Assembly: GCA_900540805.1 (NCBI GenBank)
Contig: UQHL01000001.1
Span: 124,001 to 188,000, forward strand
Direction of reading: 5' to 3'
DNA: 64,000 nt
DNA from: an uncultured Eubacteriales bacterium
Lineage (GTDB): Bacteria > Bacillota > Clostridia > Christensenellales > Borkfalkiaceae
Part shown: piece after piece, positions 50,864-60,274 of the stretch
Layout: each line of letters begins with the position of its first letter
How positions within the stretch are numbered: the stretch's first letter is position 1
The notes under the pieces: model-generated
Told to the model about the DNA's origin: nothing
Database searches by the model: none
Seen by the model: the letters and a program-made list of their open reading frames with translations, nothing else
Translations under genes and position numbers: made by a program

Positions 50864-50896
50864 AAAAAAGCACTTCGAAAGCTATATCCGAAGCGC
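50864..50896 (-). terminator. terminator of the small-gene/MBL paralog 2 operon
   Basis: An eight-pair stem (GCGCTTCG/CGAAGTGC, one G-T pair) followed by six T on the minus strand, nine bases past the stop codon of MBL paralog 2. Confidence 0.75.
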
Positions 50897-50904
50897 CGCC
50901 TAAA

Positions 50905-51753
50905 TTAAATTTCTATTTCGAGGCCGTCGCGGGCCGCCGTAAAGCCGTATTCCCGTTCCGCCCGCTCCAGCGTTTCGCTCAAGGGGGCGTTATTGTGCGA
51001 ATAATGCGTGATCACATACCTGGTATTTCCGTCCGCGATCCCGCGTCGAAGGAATTCCTTTTTCATAGCCTCGTCGTCGGGAAGCCCCATATGTCGGGAC
51101 TCACTGCCCGCCTCGTAAAAAAGGAAGGTACAGTCGAACGTGACGAGATCGACGGCCGCGCCGCGCGCCTTCATGTAGGTTTCGAGAAAATCGAGCGTCT
51201 CTGCGGGAAGCCGTCCCGTATCGGTAAGATGAAGATAATACCTTCCCGATTTTTCAAGCAGATATACGTAGGCGGCTTCCGCCTTGCTGTGGCGGGCCTT
51301 CAACGCGACCGCGGTATAGCGGCCGAAGGAGAAGGGGACGAAGGGGAGCACCTCCCGCAGCTGTATATTTGCCCGAACGTCCGCCCGCATTTCCCGTCTC
51401 GTACATTCGGCGAAAACCCTCGCCACCTCCCCGTTGCCGAAGATGAACAGCGGCTCGGAGAGCTTTTCCGCATACTTATACCCGCGCAGCACAAAATCGT
51501 GGGCGTAAAAATGATCCATATGGCTGTGCGTGATTAAAAGATATTTCACCGCGGAAAGATCGACGCCGAATTTCAGCGAATGGGCATAGGCGTCGGGCGG
51601 AAAATCTATGCACAGCTCCCCGTCGATCAAAAGCTGCGAACGGGTGTGAAATTCGCCTTCTCCGCGACGCCGCACCTCGCGACAGGTGTCGCAGCTGCAA
51701 AACATGGCGGGGACGCCTTCCGCCGCGCCCGTTCCCAGATATGTAAACTTCAT
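50905..51753 (-). CDS. metallo-beta-lactamase-fold hydrolase, paralog 2 (PhnP-like)
   Basis: 282 residues from the ATG with an AAAGG site; 49 upstream in-frame codons run into the ATPase gene and are rejected. The same architecture as paralog 1: MKFTYLGTGAAEGVPA, CSCDTC, the metal motif THSHMDHFYAHD, ARHSKAE, THYSHNNAP and the end DGLEIEI. Identity is moderate, so the duplication is old. It ends the operon with the FlaR-like ATPase and DUF3795 gene. Substrate unknown. Confidence 0.85.
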   Translation of the reverse strand: MKFTYLGTGAAEGVPAMFCSCDTCREVRRRGEGEFHTRSQLLIDGELCIDFPPDAYAHSLKFGVDLSAVKYLLITHSHMDHFYAHDFVLRGYKYAEKLSEPLFIFGNGEVARVFAECTRREMRADVRANIQLREVLPFVPFSFGRYTAVALKARHSKAEAAYVYLLEKSGRYYLHLTDTGRLPAETLDFLETYMKARGAAVDLVTFDCTFLFYEAGSESRHMGLPDDEAMKKEFLRRGIADGNTRYVITHYSHNNAPLSETLERAEREYGFTAARDGLEIEI

Positions 51754-51764
51754 AATGCCTTTCC

Positions 51765-52277
51765 TTACTTTTTCATTTTTTTCTTCAACGCGTCTATCTG
51801 ACGTTGATTTTTGACGACGACCGTTTTTTCGGGATACTTTTCCGGCGCTTTCCGATAGCGTGCCCTGTGCCGTTTTTTTCTTCCGTCCCAAAGTATCCAC
51901 CGCACAAACTCGAAATCGATCTTTTCGTCGCAGCCTTCCGTCATGGAATCGCGGCTCTTTCCGCGATTGCGGCGATAGCGGCGGAGCGCGCGGAACAGGC
52001 AGGAAACGCGGTTAAATTGCATCACGACGACCAAATCCGCCTCCTCGAGACGTCTTTCGAAGGACAAGCTCCAATAGTTTCCGTCGATCACCCAGCTTTC
52101 TTTTTCGTCCAGAAAGCGGGCGACGATCTCCGTCTCCTCCGCGCGCGGCCGCTCCCGCCAGCCCGCAAGCCAATGCACGCAGTCGAGATGGAGCACCTCG
52201 GCGCCGTAATATTCGCCCAGCGCGTTCGCCAAAGTAGATTTTCCGCTTCCGCTGTAACCGATCACCGCAATTTTCAC
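51765..52277 (-). CDS. P-loop NTPase of the DNA-topology-modulation (FlaR-like) type
   Basis: 170 residues. Walker A GYSGSGKSTLA at 7-17, then LHLDCVHWLAGW and WVIDGNYWSLSFERR, the pattern of FlaR/topology-modulation-like kinases. The true substrate is unknown. It overlaps the DUF3795 gene by four bases and precedes MBL paralog 2 by 11. The C-terminus is highly basic (KKKMKK). Confidence 0.82.
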   Translation of the reverse strand: MKIAVIGYSGSGKSTLANALGEYYGAEVLHLDCVHWLAGWRERPRAEETEIVARFLDEKESWVIDGNYWSLSFERRLEEADLVVVMQFNRVSCLFRALRRYRRNRGKSRDSMTEGCDEKIDFEFVRWILWDGRKKRHRARYRKAPEKYPEKTVVVKNQRQIDALKKKMKK

Positions 52278-52645
52278 GGCTTCTTTCCTTCCCGAATAAA
52301 ACGGATCAATGTTTCCATATCGTCGAATCCGTCATAATCGCCCGTTATCCCGTCCCTGTGATAGACGATTCCGTCTTTCTCGTTTCTTTCCAGGCAGTCC
52401 ATCAGTTCCTCGGCGCCGTAGCGCGCGACGAACGCTTTGAATGCCTGCGGCTTCATCTTTTTCAACAGCCCTTTTTCGCAGGAAACGGAGCATTCGTAAC
52501 AGCCGCCAAACCCCTTTTCCTCCGAACACCGCCGGTTTTCACACCAGGCCGCGCCTGCGCATCCGTCCGAGCGGCATCCCTGGCAGTCCGCCGTGCAGAG
52601 GCAGCAGGCGAGTCCGCATCTGGCAATCCCAAGTTCTCTCTTCAT
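52274..52645 (-). CDS. Cys-rich DUF3795-like protein
   Basis: 123 residues with eleven Cys in the first 60: CGLACCLCTADCQGC, CAGAAWCENRRC and CYECSVSC. The spacing suggests metal binding and matches DUF3795. The C-terminal half is helical without Cys. Role unknown. Both ends overlap neighbours by four bases, indicating tight coupling. Confidence 0.8.
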   Translation of the reverse strand: MKRELGIARCGLACCLCTADCQGCRSDGCAGAAWCENRRCSEEKGFGGCYECSVSCEKGLLKKMKPQAFKAFVARYGAEELMDCLERNEKDGIVYHRDGITGDYDGFDDMETLIRFIREGKKP

Positions 52646-52866
52646 TTTTCTTCCCCCGTATTTTTATCCGTTTCGCCCGCGAACGCCGACAAATCCATTT
52701 TTATGTACAGATCGTAGGCCGCTCCGCATTCCTCGCGGGACAGCCTAGTGGCCTTTGAAAGATAGGACAAGCATTCCTCTCTGCTTTCGAAACGGCCGAT
52801 CGTCTCCCGAAATTCCTTTATTCCCGCCATCGCGCGGTGAAATTCTTCCTCCGATATTTCCTGCAT
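52642..52866 (-). CDS. small helical protein of unknown function
   Basis: 74 residues, acidic, predicted helical, no recognised family. It overlaps the DUF3795 gene (ATGA), which supports real translation. It is first of four coupled genes ending in MBL paralog 2, and follows dtd by 59 bases. Confidence 0.6.
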   Translation of the reverse strand: MQEISEEEFHRAMAGIKEFRETIGRFESREECLSYLSKATRLSREECGAAYDLYIKMDLSAFAGETDKNTGEEK

Positions 52867-52925
52867 GCGCTTCTCCTATGATTATCCTGCCTTTTTCTAT
52901 CGATAAACGGCCTTAAACGCCGCCG

Positions 52926-53366
52926 TTATTCGGCCTCCAGCAAAATAGTGACGGGGCCGTCGTTCAGCTGTTCGATCTTCATATCCGCGCCGAATATCCC
53001 CGTTTTTACGGGTACGCCCTGTCCCGCCAGCTTTTCCGCCGCATAGAGGTACAAAGGCTCGGCGCGCTCGGGCCGCTCGGCCAAAGTGAAGCCGGGGCGG
53101 TTGCCGTGCGAAGCGTCGCCGTACAGCGTAAACTGCGACACGAACAAAACCTCTCCGCCCACGTCTTTCACCGAAAGATTCATCTTTCCGTCCTCGTCCT
53201 CGAATATCCGCAAATTGGCTATCTTTTTTACGATATAGTCCGCTTTCGCTTCGTCGTCTCCGACCTTTACGCCGAAAAAGACGACCAACCCGAAGGGAAT
53301 TTCCGAAACAAGCCTCCCCTGTACTTTAAGAGACGCGGCTTTTACCCGCTGAACCACCGCTTTCAT
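52926..53366 (-). CDS. dtd: D-aminoacyl-tRNA deacylase
   Basis: 146 residues from the ATG with an AAGGAG site. The N-terminal MKAVVQRVKAASLKV, the catalytic FVSQFTLYGD (SQxT motif) and the C-terminal NDGPVTILLE (NxGPVT) are complete. It removes D-amino acids and glycine mischarged on tRNA. It is downstream of efp by about 100 bases. Confidence 0.95.
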   Translation of the reverse strand: MKAVVQRVKAASLKVQGRLVSEIPFGLVVFFGVKVGDDEAKADYIVKKIANLRIFEDEDGKMNLSVKDVGGEVLFVSQFTLYGDASHGNRPGFTLAERPERAEPLYLYAAEKLAGQGVPVKTGIFGADMKIEQLNDGPVTILLEAE

Positions 53367-53469
53367 CACCCAAGCTCCTTTCAAAAGAATACAGCAAAAC
53401 GCAGGATAAGAAAATTCCGATCCTGCATTTTGAATTTACGTTTAATTTTCAAGCTTCCGAGCGGGGAAA

Positions 53470-54033
53470 TTACACTCTGCTCATGTACTCGCCCGTTCTC
53501 GTATCGATACGGATCGTTTCGCCCTCGTTTACGAACATGGGTACCTGAATGACCGCGCCCGTTTCCACCTTGGCGTTTTTCATGACGTTGGTGGCAGTGT
53601 TGCCCTTGACGCCGGGTTCCGCCTCGATGACTTTAAGCTCTACAAAGTTTTCGGGTTCGACGGAGAACGCCGCGCCGTAGAGGAATTTCACGGTGACCAC
53701 GTCGTTTTCCTTGATATATTTGAGAGCGTCCTCCACCTGATCGTGCGTGAGCATCGTCTGATTGTATTCCTCGTCCATGAATACGTAAAATTCGCCGTCG
53801 AAATAGGAATAGGTCATCTTTTTGGTTTCCACCTGCACGGTTTCGAGCTTGGCGGTAGGGTTGAAGGTCTGATCGGAAAGCACCTGTCCCGTCACCACGT
53901 TTTTAAGGGTCGTCCTGACGAACGCCGCGCCCTTGCCGGGCTTCACGTGCTGGAAATCGGTAACCGTATAAACGCCGCTCTTATATTCGAACGTTACGCC
54001 CTTTCTGATATCGCCTGCTAACATCTGTGCCAT
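53470..54033 (-). CDS. efp: elongation factor P
   Basis: 187 residues in three beta-barrel domains. The loop HVKPGKGAAFVRT carries the modifiable Lys34, and the C-terminal signature AEPGVKGNTATN is present. It relieves ribosome stalling at polyproline. It follows pepP, the common pepP-efp pair. Confidence 0.97.
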   Translation of the reverse strand: MAQMLAGDIRKGVTFEYKSGVYTVTDFQHVKPGKGAAFVRTTLKNVVTGQVLSDQTFNPTAKLETVQVETKKMTYSYFDGEFYVFMDEEYNQTMLTHDQVEDALKYIKENDVVTVKFLYGAAFSVEPENFVELKVIEAEPGVKGNTATNVMKNAKVETGAVIQVPMFVNEGETIRIDTRTGEYMSRV

Positions 54034-54104
54034 ATAAATTTTCTCCTTGCCTTAAACTTATGATTTTCTTTGTTTTATTTTCCTCTTGCGCCGGAAGCTT
54101 TCGC

Positions 54105-55163
54105 TTACAGGATCACAAGATTTCTGTCCGTTTTGTGCATAAAACTGCTTACTTTTCCGTCCTTAAGCGTAACCGTATCCTCGATACGCACGCCGTACTC
54201 GCCCGCGAGATATACGCCCGGCTCGTCCGAAAACACCATGCCGTTTTTAAGGACGTCCGTTCCGCCCTTTCTCACAGAGGGAAATTCGTGGATATTCAGC
54301 CCGATCCCGTGCCCGAGCGAATGGGTGAAATACTTTCCGTATCCCTTTTCCTCGAGGTAGTCCCGCGCAATCGCGTCCGCTTCGCCGCCCGTCATGCCCG
54401 CGGTCAGCTTCTCTTTTACGAGATTGTGCGCGGCGAGCACCGCTTCATACGCTTTTTTGAATTCCCCGTGCTTTTTGTCGTCGCCGAAGAGAACCGTCCG
54501 CGTGATGTCGGAACAATATCCGTCCACCTTGCAGCCGAAATCGATCAGAATTTCGTCGCCGAATTTCAGCCTGGTATTTCCCGTCTCGTGATGAGGCACG
54601 GCCGCATGCGGCCCGAATGCGACGATCGTATCGAACGAGGTGCTGTACGCGCCCAAGGTGCGCATATTGTATTCCAGCAGCGCGGCGACCTCCGCCTCCG
54701 TCATACCCTCCTTAATCTCGGGCAGGAGCTTCAAAAAGCCCTCCTCCGCGATATCGCACGCCCTGCCGATCGCCGCCAGCTCCGAAGCGTTTTTCAACGC
54801 CATGCAGCTTTGAAACGCGGGCATGCTGTCCACGAGGGTCAGCCCCAGCTCTTCCAGCTTTTTATATTCGGGATAAAAGGTAAGCTCGAAAGGGATACCC
54901 ACCGTCTTGTACTTTTTCAAAAGCTCGACGGGGCGGGAGAAGCGGTCGATTTCCTTTACGGCCACCTCCGTGCCCGCGAGCGCCTTGCGGGCCGCCTCGG
55001 TATAGCGGGCGTCGGTGTACATCGAGGTGCCGTCCTTGTCCGTGATGACGAAGCCGCCCTCCGTGAAGAAGCTGGTGACGTACCGCCTCAAATAATCGCA
55101 GGTGGTAAACACGGCGTCCGCGCCCACCGCCTCGAATATCTTTTTTCCGTTCGTTTCTATCAT
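54105..55163 (-). CDS. pepP: Xaa-Pro peptidase, M24 family
   Basis: 352 residues. An N-terminal creatinase domain (about 1-120) precedes the pita-bread metallopeptidase domain. The five ligands are visible in LIDFGCKVDGYCSDITRTV, GHGIGLNIHE, DEPGVYLAG and EDTVTLKDG. It removes N-terminal residues before proline. It has its own promoter and precedes efp. The start ATG follows an AGAGG site. Confidence 0.93.
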   Translation of the reverse strand: MIETNGKKIFEAVGADAVFTTCDYLRRYVTSFFTEGGFVITDKDGTSMYTDARYTEAARKALAGTEVAVKEIDRFSRPVELLKKYKTVGIPFELTFYPEYKKLEELGLTLVDSMPAFQSCMALKNASELAAIGRACDIAEEGFLKLLPEIKEGMTEAEVAALLEYNMRTLGAYSTSFDTIVAFGPHAAVPHHETGNTRLKFGDEILIDFGCKVDGYCSDITRTVLFGDDKKHGEFKKAYEAVLAAHNLVKEKLTAGMTGGEADAIARDYLEEKGYGKYFTHSLGHGIGLNIHEFPSVRKGGTDVLKNGMVFSDEPGVYLAGEYGVRIEDTVTLKDGKVSSFMHKTDRNLVIL

Positions 55164-55183
55164 AAACAAACCTCTTTTTCTAT

Positions 55184-55212
55184 ATTGTAGCAAAAAAATC
55201 CCGTTTCGTCAA
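55184..55212 (-). promoter_or_regulatory. promoter of pepP-efp
   Basis: Minus strand: -35 TTGACG (55212-55207), a 17-base spacer and -10 TACAAT (55189-55184). Confidence 0.75.
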
Positions 55213-55229
55213 CCGTACGCGGAAAGCGA

Positions 55230-56075
55230 TTATAAATTATTATAAATTTTTTTCATCTCCGCCGCGTCTTCCGCCTGCGTGCCCGCGGATTCGCTGACGA
55301 TGTACGGCTCCAGCTTCAGCGCCTTAAGCGCGACGGCCAGCGGATAAAACTCGGGGCCGTAAATCTTGTCCTCGAAGGTGAGGTGCTTCACTTCCCCTTT
55401 CGCCGAGTACATGATTTTGGAAAAATGCGCGTGAAAATGCTTCATGCGCTCGTAGCCCAGCTCGTCCACCATATACGACAGGCGGGAGAGATAGTCCTCG
55501 ACCGTCTTTAACGAACCCTGTTCGCGCGCGTTGATGTGCCCGAAATCCACGCAGGGGGTATAGACGGGATCGATTTTACAAAAGCGGACGATTTCCTCCA
55601 CCGTGCCGATCTGCGCCAGCTTGCCCATCGTCTCGGGGCAAAACTTCATATCCTGCATATCGTTGAGATAGATATAGTCCCGTAAAATCTTCAGCCGCTC
55701 CTCCGTCTTTCCGACGGCCTCTTCGCGGCCCGCTTTGCCCTGCGCGGCGGGATGGAACACGACGCGCTCCCCGCCCATCAGCTTCACCATTTTTCCGCTG
55801 TCCAATACGTAGGCATAGGATTTGGCCGCCATCTCGTCGTCGGGGTTCGCAAAATTGATGAAGTAGGGCGCGTGGACGGACAATTCCACCCCCTGCCCCG
55901 CAAAGGCCTCGCCGATTGCGATCGCCTTTTCCTCGCTCATGCGGACGCCCCGCCCGAAGGAATATTCGAAGCAGTCCAGCCCCCGCCGCTTTACGTAGGC
56001 CGCCGCTTCCTCCGTATGGGAAAATCCCTCTTCGTAAAAGCTTTCCGAATTGCCGCTCGGTCCGAATTTAATCAC
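55230..56075 (-). CDS. endonuclease IV-like TIM-barrel protein (AP endonuclease family 2)
   Basis: 281 residues. MIKFGPSGNSESFYEEG, SVHAPYFINFA, VVFHPAAQG, CPETMGK, CVDFGHINARE and HFHAHFSKIMYS mark the family's metal-binding barrel. Likely acts on abasic DNA sites, though members may also be sugar isomerases. It overlaps ribF by eight bases at its start and ends the T-box operon. Confidence 0.85.
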   Translation of the reverse strand: MIKFGPSGNSESFYEEGFSHTEEAAAYVKRRGLDCFEYSFGRGVRMSEEKAIAIGEAFAGQGVELSVHAPYFINFANPDDEMAAKSYAYVLDSGKMVKLMGGERVVFHPAAQGKAGREEAVGKTEERLKILRDYIYLNDMQDMKFCPETMGKLAQIGTVEEIVRFCKIDPVYTPCVDFGHINAREQGSLKTVEDYLSRLSYMVDELGYERMKHFHAHFSKIMYSAKGEVKHLTFEDKIYGPEFYPLAVALKALKLEPYIVSESAGTQAEDAAEMKKIYNNL

Positions 56076-56934
56076 CCTGTCTCACTCTCCTTATATCTGA
56101 TTCCAGCTGTCTCTTCAATGCGTCCGCGCCGTCGAATTTTTTTACGCCGCGAAGGTATCGGATAAATCTCACCTCGATCGTCCTGCCGTACAGATCGCCC
56201 GAAAACCCGTCGAAATAGGTCTCCGTCAGCACTCTTTCGTCTCCGAACGTGGGGCGGGAGCCGAAATTGGCGATACACTTATATTCCCTGCCTTCCACTT
56301 CCGTGCGCGCCTCATATACGCCCTCTTTCAAGGGGAATTTTTCCTCGGGATAGAGGACGTTCGCCGTCGGAAAGCCCATCAGCCGCCCCACCTGCCTGTC
56401 CCTGATTACTTCTCCCTTGAGAAAAAACGGCTCGCCGAGGAGCTTTGCCGCGGCCGCGGCGTCCCCCTCCGACAACAATCGCTTAATCGAGGAGGAGCTG
56501 ACCTTTTCCCCGTCTATGCAAAGAAGCTCCTCCGTCTCCACGCGGACGCCCGACGCCGCGATCAGCGCGGGCGTGCCTAAAGCGCGGAACCCGAACCGAA
56601 AATCGCTTCCGCAGACGAAAGCTTGGGGCTGAAAGGAGCTTTTCAAAAGGTCGATAAACGCTTCGGGCGGCAGCTCGCGGATTTCCGAGAAGGGCAGCTC
56701 GAACGCAAAATCCAGCCCCAGTCCCTTAAAAATATCTTCGCGCTCCGAAAAGGTAAACAGGCTCTTTTCGCCCTTGCCGCCGCCGATCGTCATAATCCCG
56801 ACGGGCAGGGAATAGCGCTTCGCCCGCTCCGCGAGCCTTCTATGCCCCGCGTGGACGCCGTCAAACCCGCCCAGCAGCATGACGCAGGGCGCGGCCCTAT
56901 CGAATTTTCCCGATAAATCCACCGTCTTCAGCAT
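56068..56934 (-). CDS. ribF: bifunctional riboflavin kinase / FAD synthetase
   Basis: 288 residues. The N-terminal FAD synthetase has GGFDGVHAGHRRL, followed by SSSIKRLLSEGD, and the C-terminal kinase has GRLMGFPTANV and the FGSRPTFGDE segment. It makes FMN and FAD from riboflavin. The truB-ribF pair is standard, but it is downstream of pheT here, not in the nusA operon. Confidence 0.95.
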   Translation of the reverse strand: MLKTVDLSGKFDRAAPCVMLLGGFDGVHAGHRRLAERAKRYSLPVGIMTIGGGKGEKSLFTFSEREDIFKGLGLDFAFELPFSEIRELPPEAFIDLLKSSFQPQAFVCGSDFRFGFRALGTPALIAASGVRVETEELLCIDGEKVSSSSIKRLLSEGDAAAAAKLLGEPFFLKGEVIRDRQVGRLMGFPTANVLYPEEKFPLKEGVYEARTEVEGREYKCIANFGSRPTFGDERVLTETYFDGFSGDLYGRTIEVRFIRYLRGVKKFDGADALKRQLESDIRRVRQGD

Positions 56935-56947
56935 ATGCGATTTCCCT

Positions 56948-57814
56948 TCAGCAGAGCTTTGTCTTTATCCGCGCCCGCCCGTTTTTCACTTCGGCAATCC
57001 CGTAAAACGTATCGCCTCGATAAATCTTATACCGTCCGTCGGGATAGTCCGTCGCCGCGGGCACCCCGTTAAAAATTTTTTCCCATCCCGCGCCCTTTAA
57101 TACAAGCTTTTCGAAAGGCAGAACGTTTTCCGTGGGGACAATCAGGCTTTCGATGTTCTCCTCCGTCAGCTCGTCGGGAGAAACGGCTTCCGCCGCTTTG
57201 AAATACCCGCTTTGCGTGCGTCTCAAGCCGCTCATGACGGCCTTTGTGCCGAGCTTTTCGGCAATATCGCGCGCGAGAGAGCGGATATACGTCCCGCCGC
57301 CGCAGCGGATACGGAACCGAAAGGCGTCCTCTTTCACCTGTTCCAAAAGGGTCACTTCGTCGATGGTCACGCGCTTGGGCGCCAGCTCGAACTCGACGCC
57401 CGCCCGCGCCAGCTCGTAGCCCCGCCGCCCGTTGACGTTTTTCGCGCTGTATTTGGGCGGAAGCTGGGAAATCTCCCCCTCGAACAGGGGCAGAACGCCG
57501 CAAATTTCCGCTTCCGTCGGTATGCGGCCCGAGACGACGAGCTCCCCCGTCGAATCCAGCGTATCCGACGTCACGCCGAAGGTAAATTCCGCGACGTATT
57601 CCTTTTTTTTATCCAAAAAATATTCGAACAGCCGCGTCGCGTTGCCGATTCCCACGGGCAGCACCCCGCTCGCCAGAGGATCGAGCGTGCCCATGTGCCC
57701 CGAAGGAAGCCCCGTCAGCCGCTTGATTTTATTGACCACGGCCGACGAGGTAAGCCCCGACGGCTTATCCGCGTTGATAAATCCGAGAGTCTTGATTTTG
57801 CTTTCCGCTTTCAC
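56948..57814 (-). CDS. truB: tRNA pseudouridine-55 synthase
   Basis: 288 residues, GTG start with a GGAGG site. The catalytic Asp45 is in GHMGTLDPLASGVLPV, with NADKPSGLTSS before it and GGTYIRSLARDIA later; a C-terminal PUA-like part follows. It makes pseudouridine 55 in tRNA. It is 11 bases downstream of pheT. Confidence 0.95.
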   Translation of the reverse strand: MKAESKIKTLGFINADKPSGLTSSAVVNKIKRLTGLPSGHMGTLDPLASGVLPVGIGNATRLFEYFLDKKKEYVAEFTFGVTSDTLDSTGELVVSGRIPTEAEICGVLPLFEGEISQLPPKYSAKNVNGRRGYELARAGVEFELAPKRVTIDEVTLLEQVKEDAFRFRIRCGGGTYIRSLARDIAEKLGTKAVMSGLRRTQSGYFKAAEAVSPDELTEENIESLIVPTENVLPFEKLVLKGAGWEKIFNGVPAATDYPDGRYKIYRGDTFYGIAEVKNGRARIKTKLC

Positions 57815-57825
57815 AAAGCCTCCTT

Positions 57826-60261
57826 TCAGCGCAGCTCGACGCCCAGCTTGAATTTGAGGTTTCCGAGTATCTTTTTCACAAACCCGTCGAGCGCCTCGGG
57901 CGTAAACGCCTTTTCCGAATGCGCGTCGGGCGTAAAGGTAAGCGTGAAGGCCATGCTCTTTTTCCCCTCGGGCACCTGTCCGCCGCGATAAACGTCGAAC
58001 AGCCTCGCCTCCGTCACGTATTTACAGGAATGGAGCAGCACTTCCTCCACCTCCGCGCAGGTGAGCTTTTCGTCCGCAATCAGCGCGAGATCGCGCTTGA
58101 CCGCGGGAAATCTGGGAAGATTGACAAATTCGATTCCGTCCCGCATGACGCCGCCCAAAACCTCCATGTCCAGCTCGCCGAGATACACTTTTTTATCCAG
58201 ACCGAGGGAAAGCGCGATCGCGGGATCGAGCTCGCCGATGCAGCCCGCCTCCTCGTTTCCGACAAGGAGCTTTGCGGAAATCCCGGGATGCAGATAGGGC
58301 TTTTCCGCGCGCTCGTACTTCACTTCGAAACGGAACGCCTCCGCTATCGCCTCCACAGCGCCCTTGAGATCGAAGAAATCGTATTTGTTTCCCCAAAGCC
58401 CCAGCGCCAATTTTCTTTTTTCCTCGGGTTCCTCGCTCAAGGGAAGCGCTTTCGGGAGATAGACGTTCGCCACCTCAAACTCCCTGCCCTCGTCGTTGCC
58501 GCGGCGTAAGTTGCGCACCGCGTTCCCCAGCATGGACGGCGCGAGGAAGGTGCGCATGACGGACAGTTCCTCACTGATCGGGTTGAGAATGCGCACCGCA
58601 TTTCGCTCCGCCGCGTCTTCGGGGAGGCGGAAAAGCTCGAACTCCTTCGGCGAATAGAAAGAATAATTGCACGCTTCGTTAAAGCCCTGGGTGCGCAAAA
58701 CGTTCTTTAAGCGCAGTTCGCGTTTCTGTTCGTCCGTCAGCCCGCCGCCCGTCACGCTCGCCTTTTCGAGGAAGGTCGGCGTCAGATGCTCGTACCCGTA
58801 CATGCGGATAATCTCCTCCGCCAGATCGGGATAGTCGTCCACGTCGTCGCGGTAGCCGGGGATTTCCACCGTCAGCGTATCGCCCGATAAAACGGGCTTG
58901 AAATTCAGACGGGCGAGGATTTCCTCGATTTCCCGTTTCGGCACCTCTATGCCGAGCAAAGCGTCGATTTTGGCGACGCTCGCCGTCATTTTTCTGTTTT
59001 CGAGGGACGCGGCGCAGCAATCCTCGCTCAAATCCGTCACGACGCCGCAACCCAGCTCCTCGATGAGATGAAGCGCGCGCGCCATGCCCAGCCCCGTCGT
59101 ATAGGCATCCACGCCCTTCTCGAAACGGAAGGAGGAGTCGGAGCTCTGCCCCAGGGCGCGGGAGGTCTTTCTCACGTTGTCGCGGGCAAATTTCGCCGCT
59201 TCGAAAAAGACGTTTTTCGTCTCGGGCTTAATCTCGCTGTTCAGTCCGCCCATAATCCCCGCGAGAGCCACGGGCTTGCCTCCGTCGCAGATGACGAGAT
59301 TTTCGGGCGAAAGCGTAAACTCTTTTTTGTCCAGCGTGACGATTTTTTCGCCCTGCCTCGCACGGCGCACGACGATCTTTCCGCCGCCGAGCTCGTCCGC
59401 GTCAAACGCGTGCATAGGCTGGCCGAGCTCGAGCAGGACGAAATTGGTGATATCCACCACGGGGGAAATCGAGCGAAGCCCCGACAGTGCCAGCCGTTTT
59501 CTCATCCACGCGGGCGAAACGCCGCCCGTCACGTTTTCCACATAATGCCCCATGTAGCGCGGGCACAGGTCGGGCGCTACCACCTCGACGGCGACGGGCG
59601 CGGCATTCGTCTTATGCTCCGTATAGGAGCAATCGGGCGCCTTCAGCGGCTTTTTCAGCGCCGCCGCGACCTCGCGCGCCATGCCGAGGATACATTGACA
59701 GTCGGGTCGGTTCGCCGTGACGGAGATATCGAAAATCCAGTCGTCCAGACCGACGATTTTGCGGATATCCTCGCCGACGGGCGCGCTTTCGTCCAGCACG
59801 AGCAGCCCATCGACTTCCGCCCCGGCATAGAAATCGTCGTTGATGCCGAGTTCCTCGCCCGAACAGAGCATGCCGCAGGATTCCACGCCGCGCAGCTTGC
59901 CCTTTTTTATCTTCTTCACGCCGTCGGGGTTCTTTTCCAGCATTGCGGGATTGGTTTCGCAGACGGTGGAGCCGTCCAGAGCGACGGGGGTCTTCATGCC
60001 CTCGAACACGTTGGGCGCGCCCGTGACAATCTGCACGTCGTGCCCGTACTCGCCGCAGTCGACGACGCAGACCTTCATATGATCGCTGTCGGGATGAGGA
60101 ACCGCGGACTTCACCTGTCCCACTACGACGCGGCTCACCTTTTCCCCGAGATAAATAAGCTCCTCCACTTCGAACCCGCAGGAGAACAGCTTGCCCGCGA
60201 GTTCCTCCGCGGAAATATCGATATCCACGTAATCTTTCAGCCAGCTTAAAGGTGCTTTCAT
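57826..60261 (-). CDS. pheT: phenylalanyl-tRNA synthetase beta subunit
   Basis: 811 residues from the ATG with an AAGGAGG site; 41 upstream in-frame codons overlap pheS and are rejected. The order is the N-terminal MKAPLSWLKDYVDID, EMAP/OB tRNA-binding domain, B3/B4 editing domain, B5 and a C-terminal FDX-ACB domain. The core of the (alphabeta)2 enzyme is shared with pheS, 13 bases upstream. Confidence 0.97.
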   Translation of the reverse strand: MKAPLSWLKDYVDIDISAEELAGKLFSCGFEVEELIYLGEKVSRVVVGQVKSAVPHPDSDHMKVCVVDCGEYGHDVQIVTGAPNVFEGMKTPVALDGSTVCETNPAMLEKNPDGVKKIKKGKLRGVESCGMLCSGEELGINDDFYAGAEVDGLLVLDESAPVGEDIRKIVGLDDWIFDISVTANRPDCQCILGMAREVAAALKKPLKAPDCSYTEHKTNAAPVAVEVVAPDLCPRYMGHYVENVTGGVSPAWMRKRLALSGLRSISPVVDITNFVLLELGQPMHAFDADELGGGKIVVRRARQGEKIVTLDKKEFTLSPENLVICDGGKPVALAGIMGGLNSEIKPETKNVFFEAAKFARDNVRKTSRALGQSSDSSFRFEKGVDAYTTGLGMARALHLIEELGCGVVTDLSEDCCAASLENRKMTASVAKIDALLGIEVPKREIEEILARLNFKPVLSGDTLTVEIPGYRDDVDDYPDLAEEIIRMYGYEHLTPTFLEKASVTGGGLTDEQKRELRLKNVLRTQGFNEACNYSFYSPKEFELFRLPEDAAERNAVRILNPISEELSVMRTFLAPSMLGNAVRNLRRGNDEGREFEVANVYLPKALPLSEEPEEKRKLALGLWGNKYDFFDLKGAVEAIAEAFRFEVKYERAEKPYLHPGISAKLLVGNEEAGCIGELDPAIALSLGLDKKVYLGELDMEVLGGVMRDGIEFVNLPRFPAVKRDLALIADEKLTCAEVEEVLLHSCKYVTEARLFDVYRGGQVPEGKKSMAFTLTFTPDAHSEKAFTPEALDGFVKKILGNLKFKLGVELR

Positions 60262-60274
60262 GTTTTCGTCCTCC

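Noticed and set aside
50905..53384. Prophage remnant around the Rad52-like gene
   Set aside because: Only one phage-type gene is present; no integrase, capsid or attachment repeats were seen.
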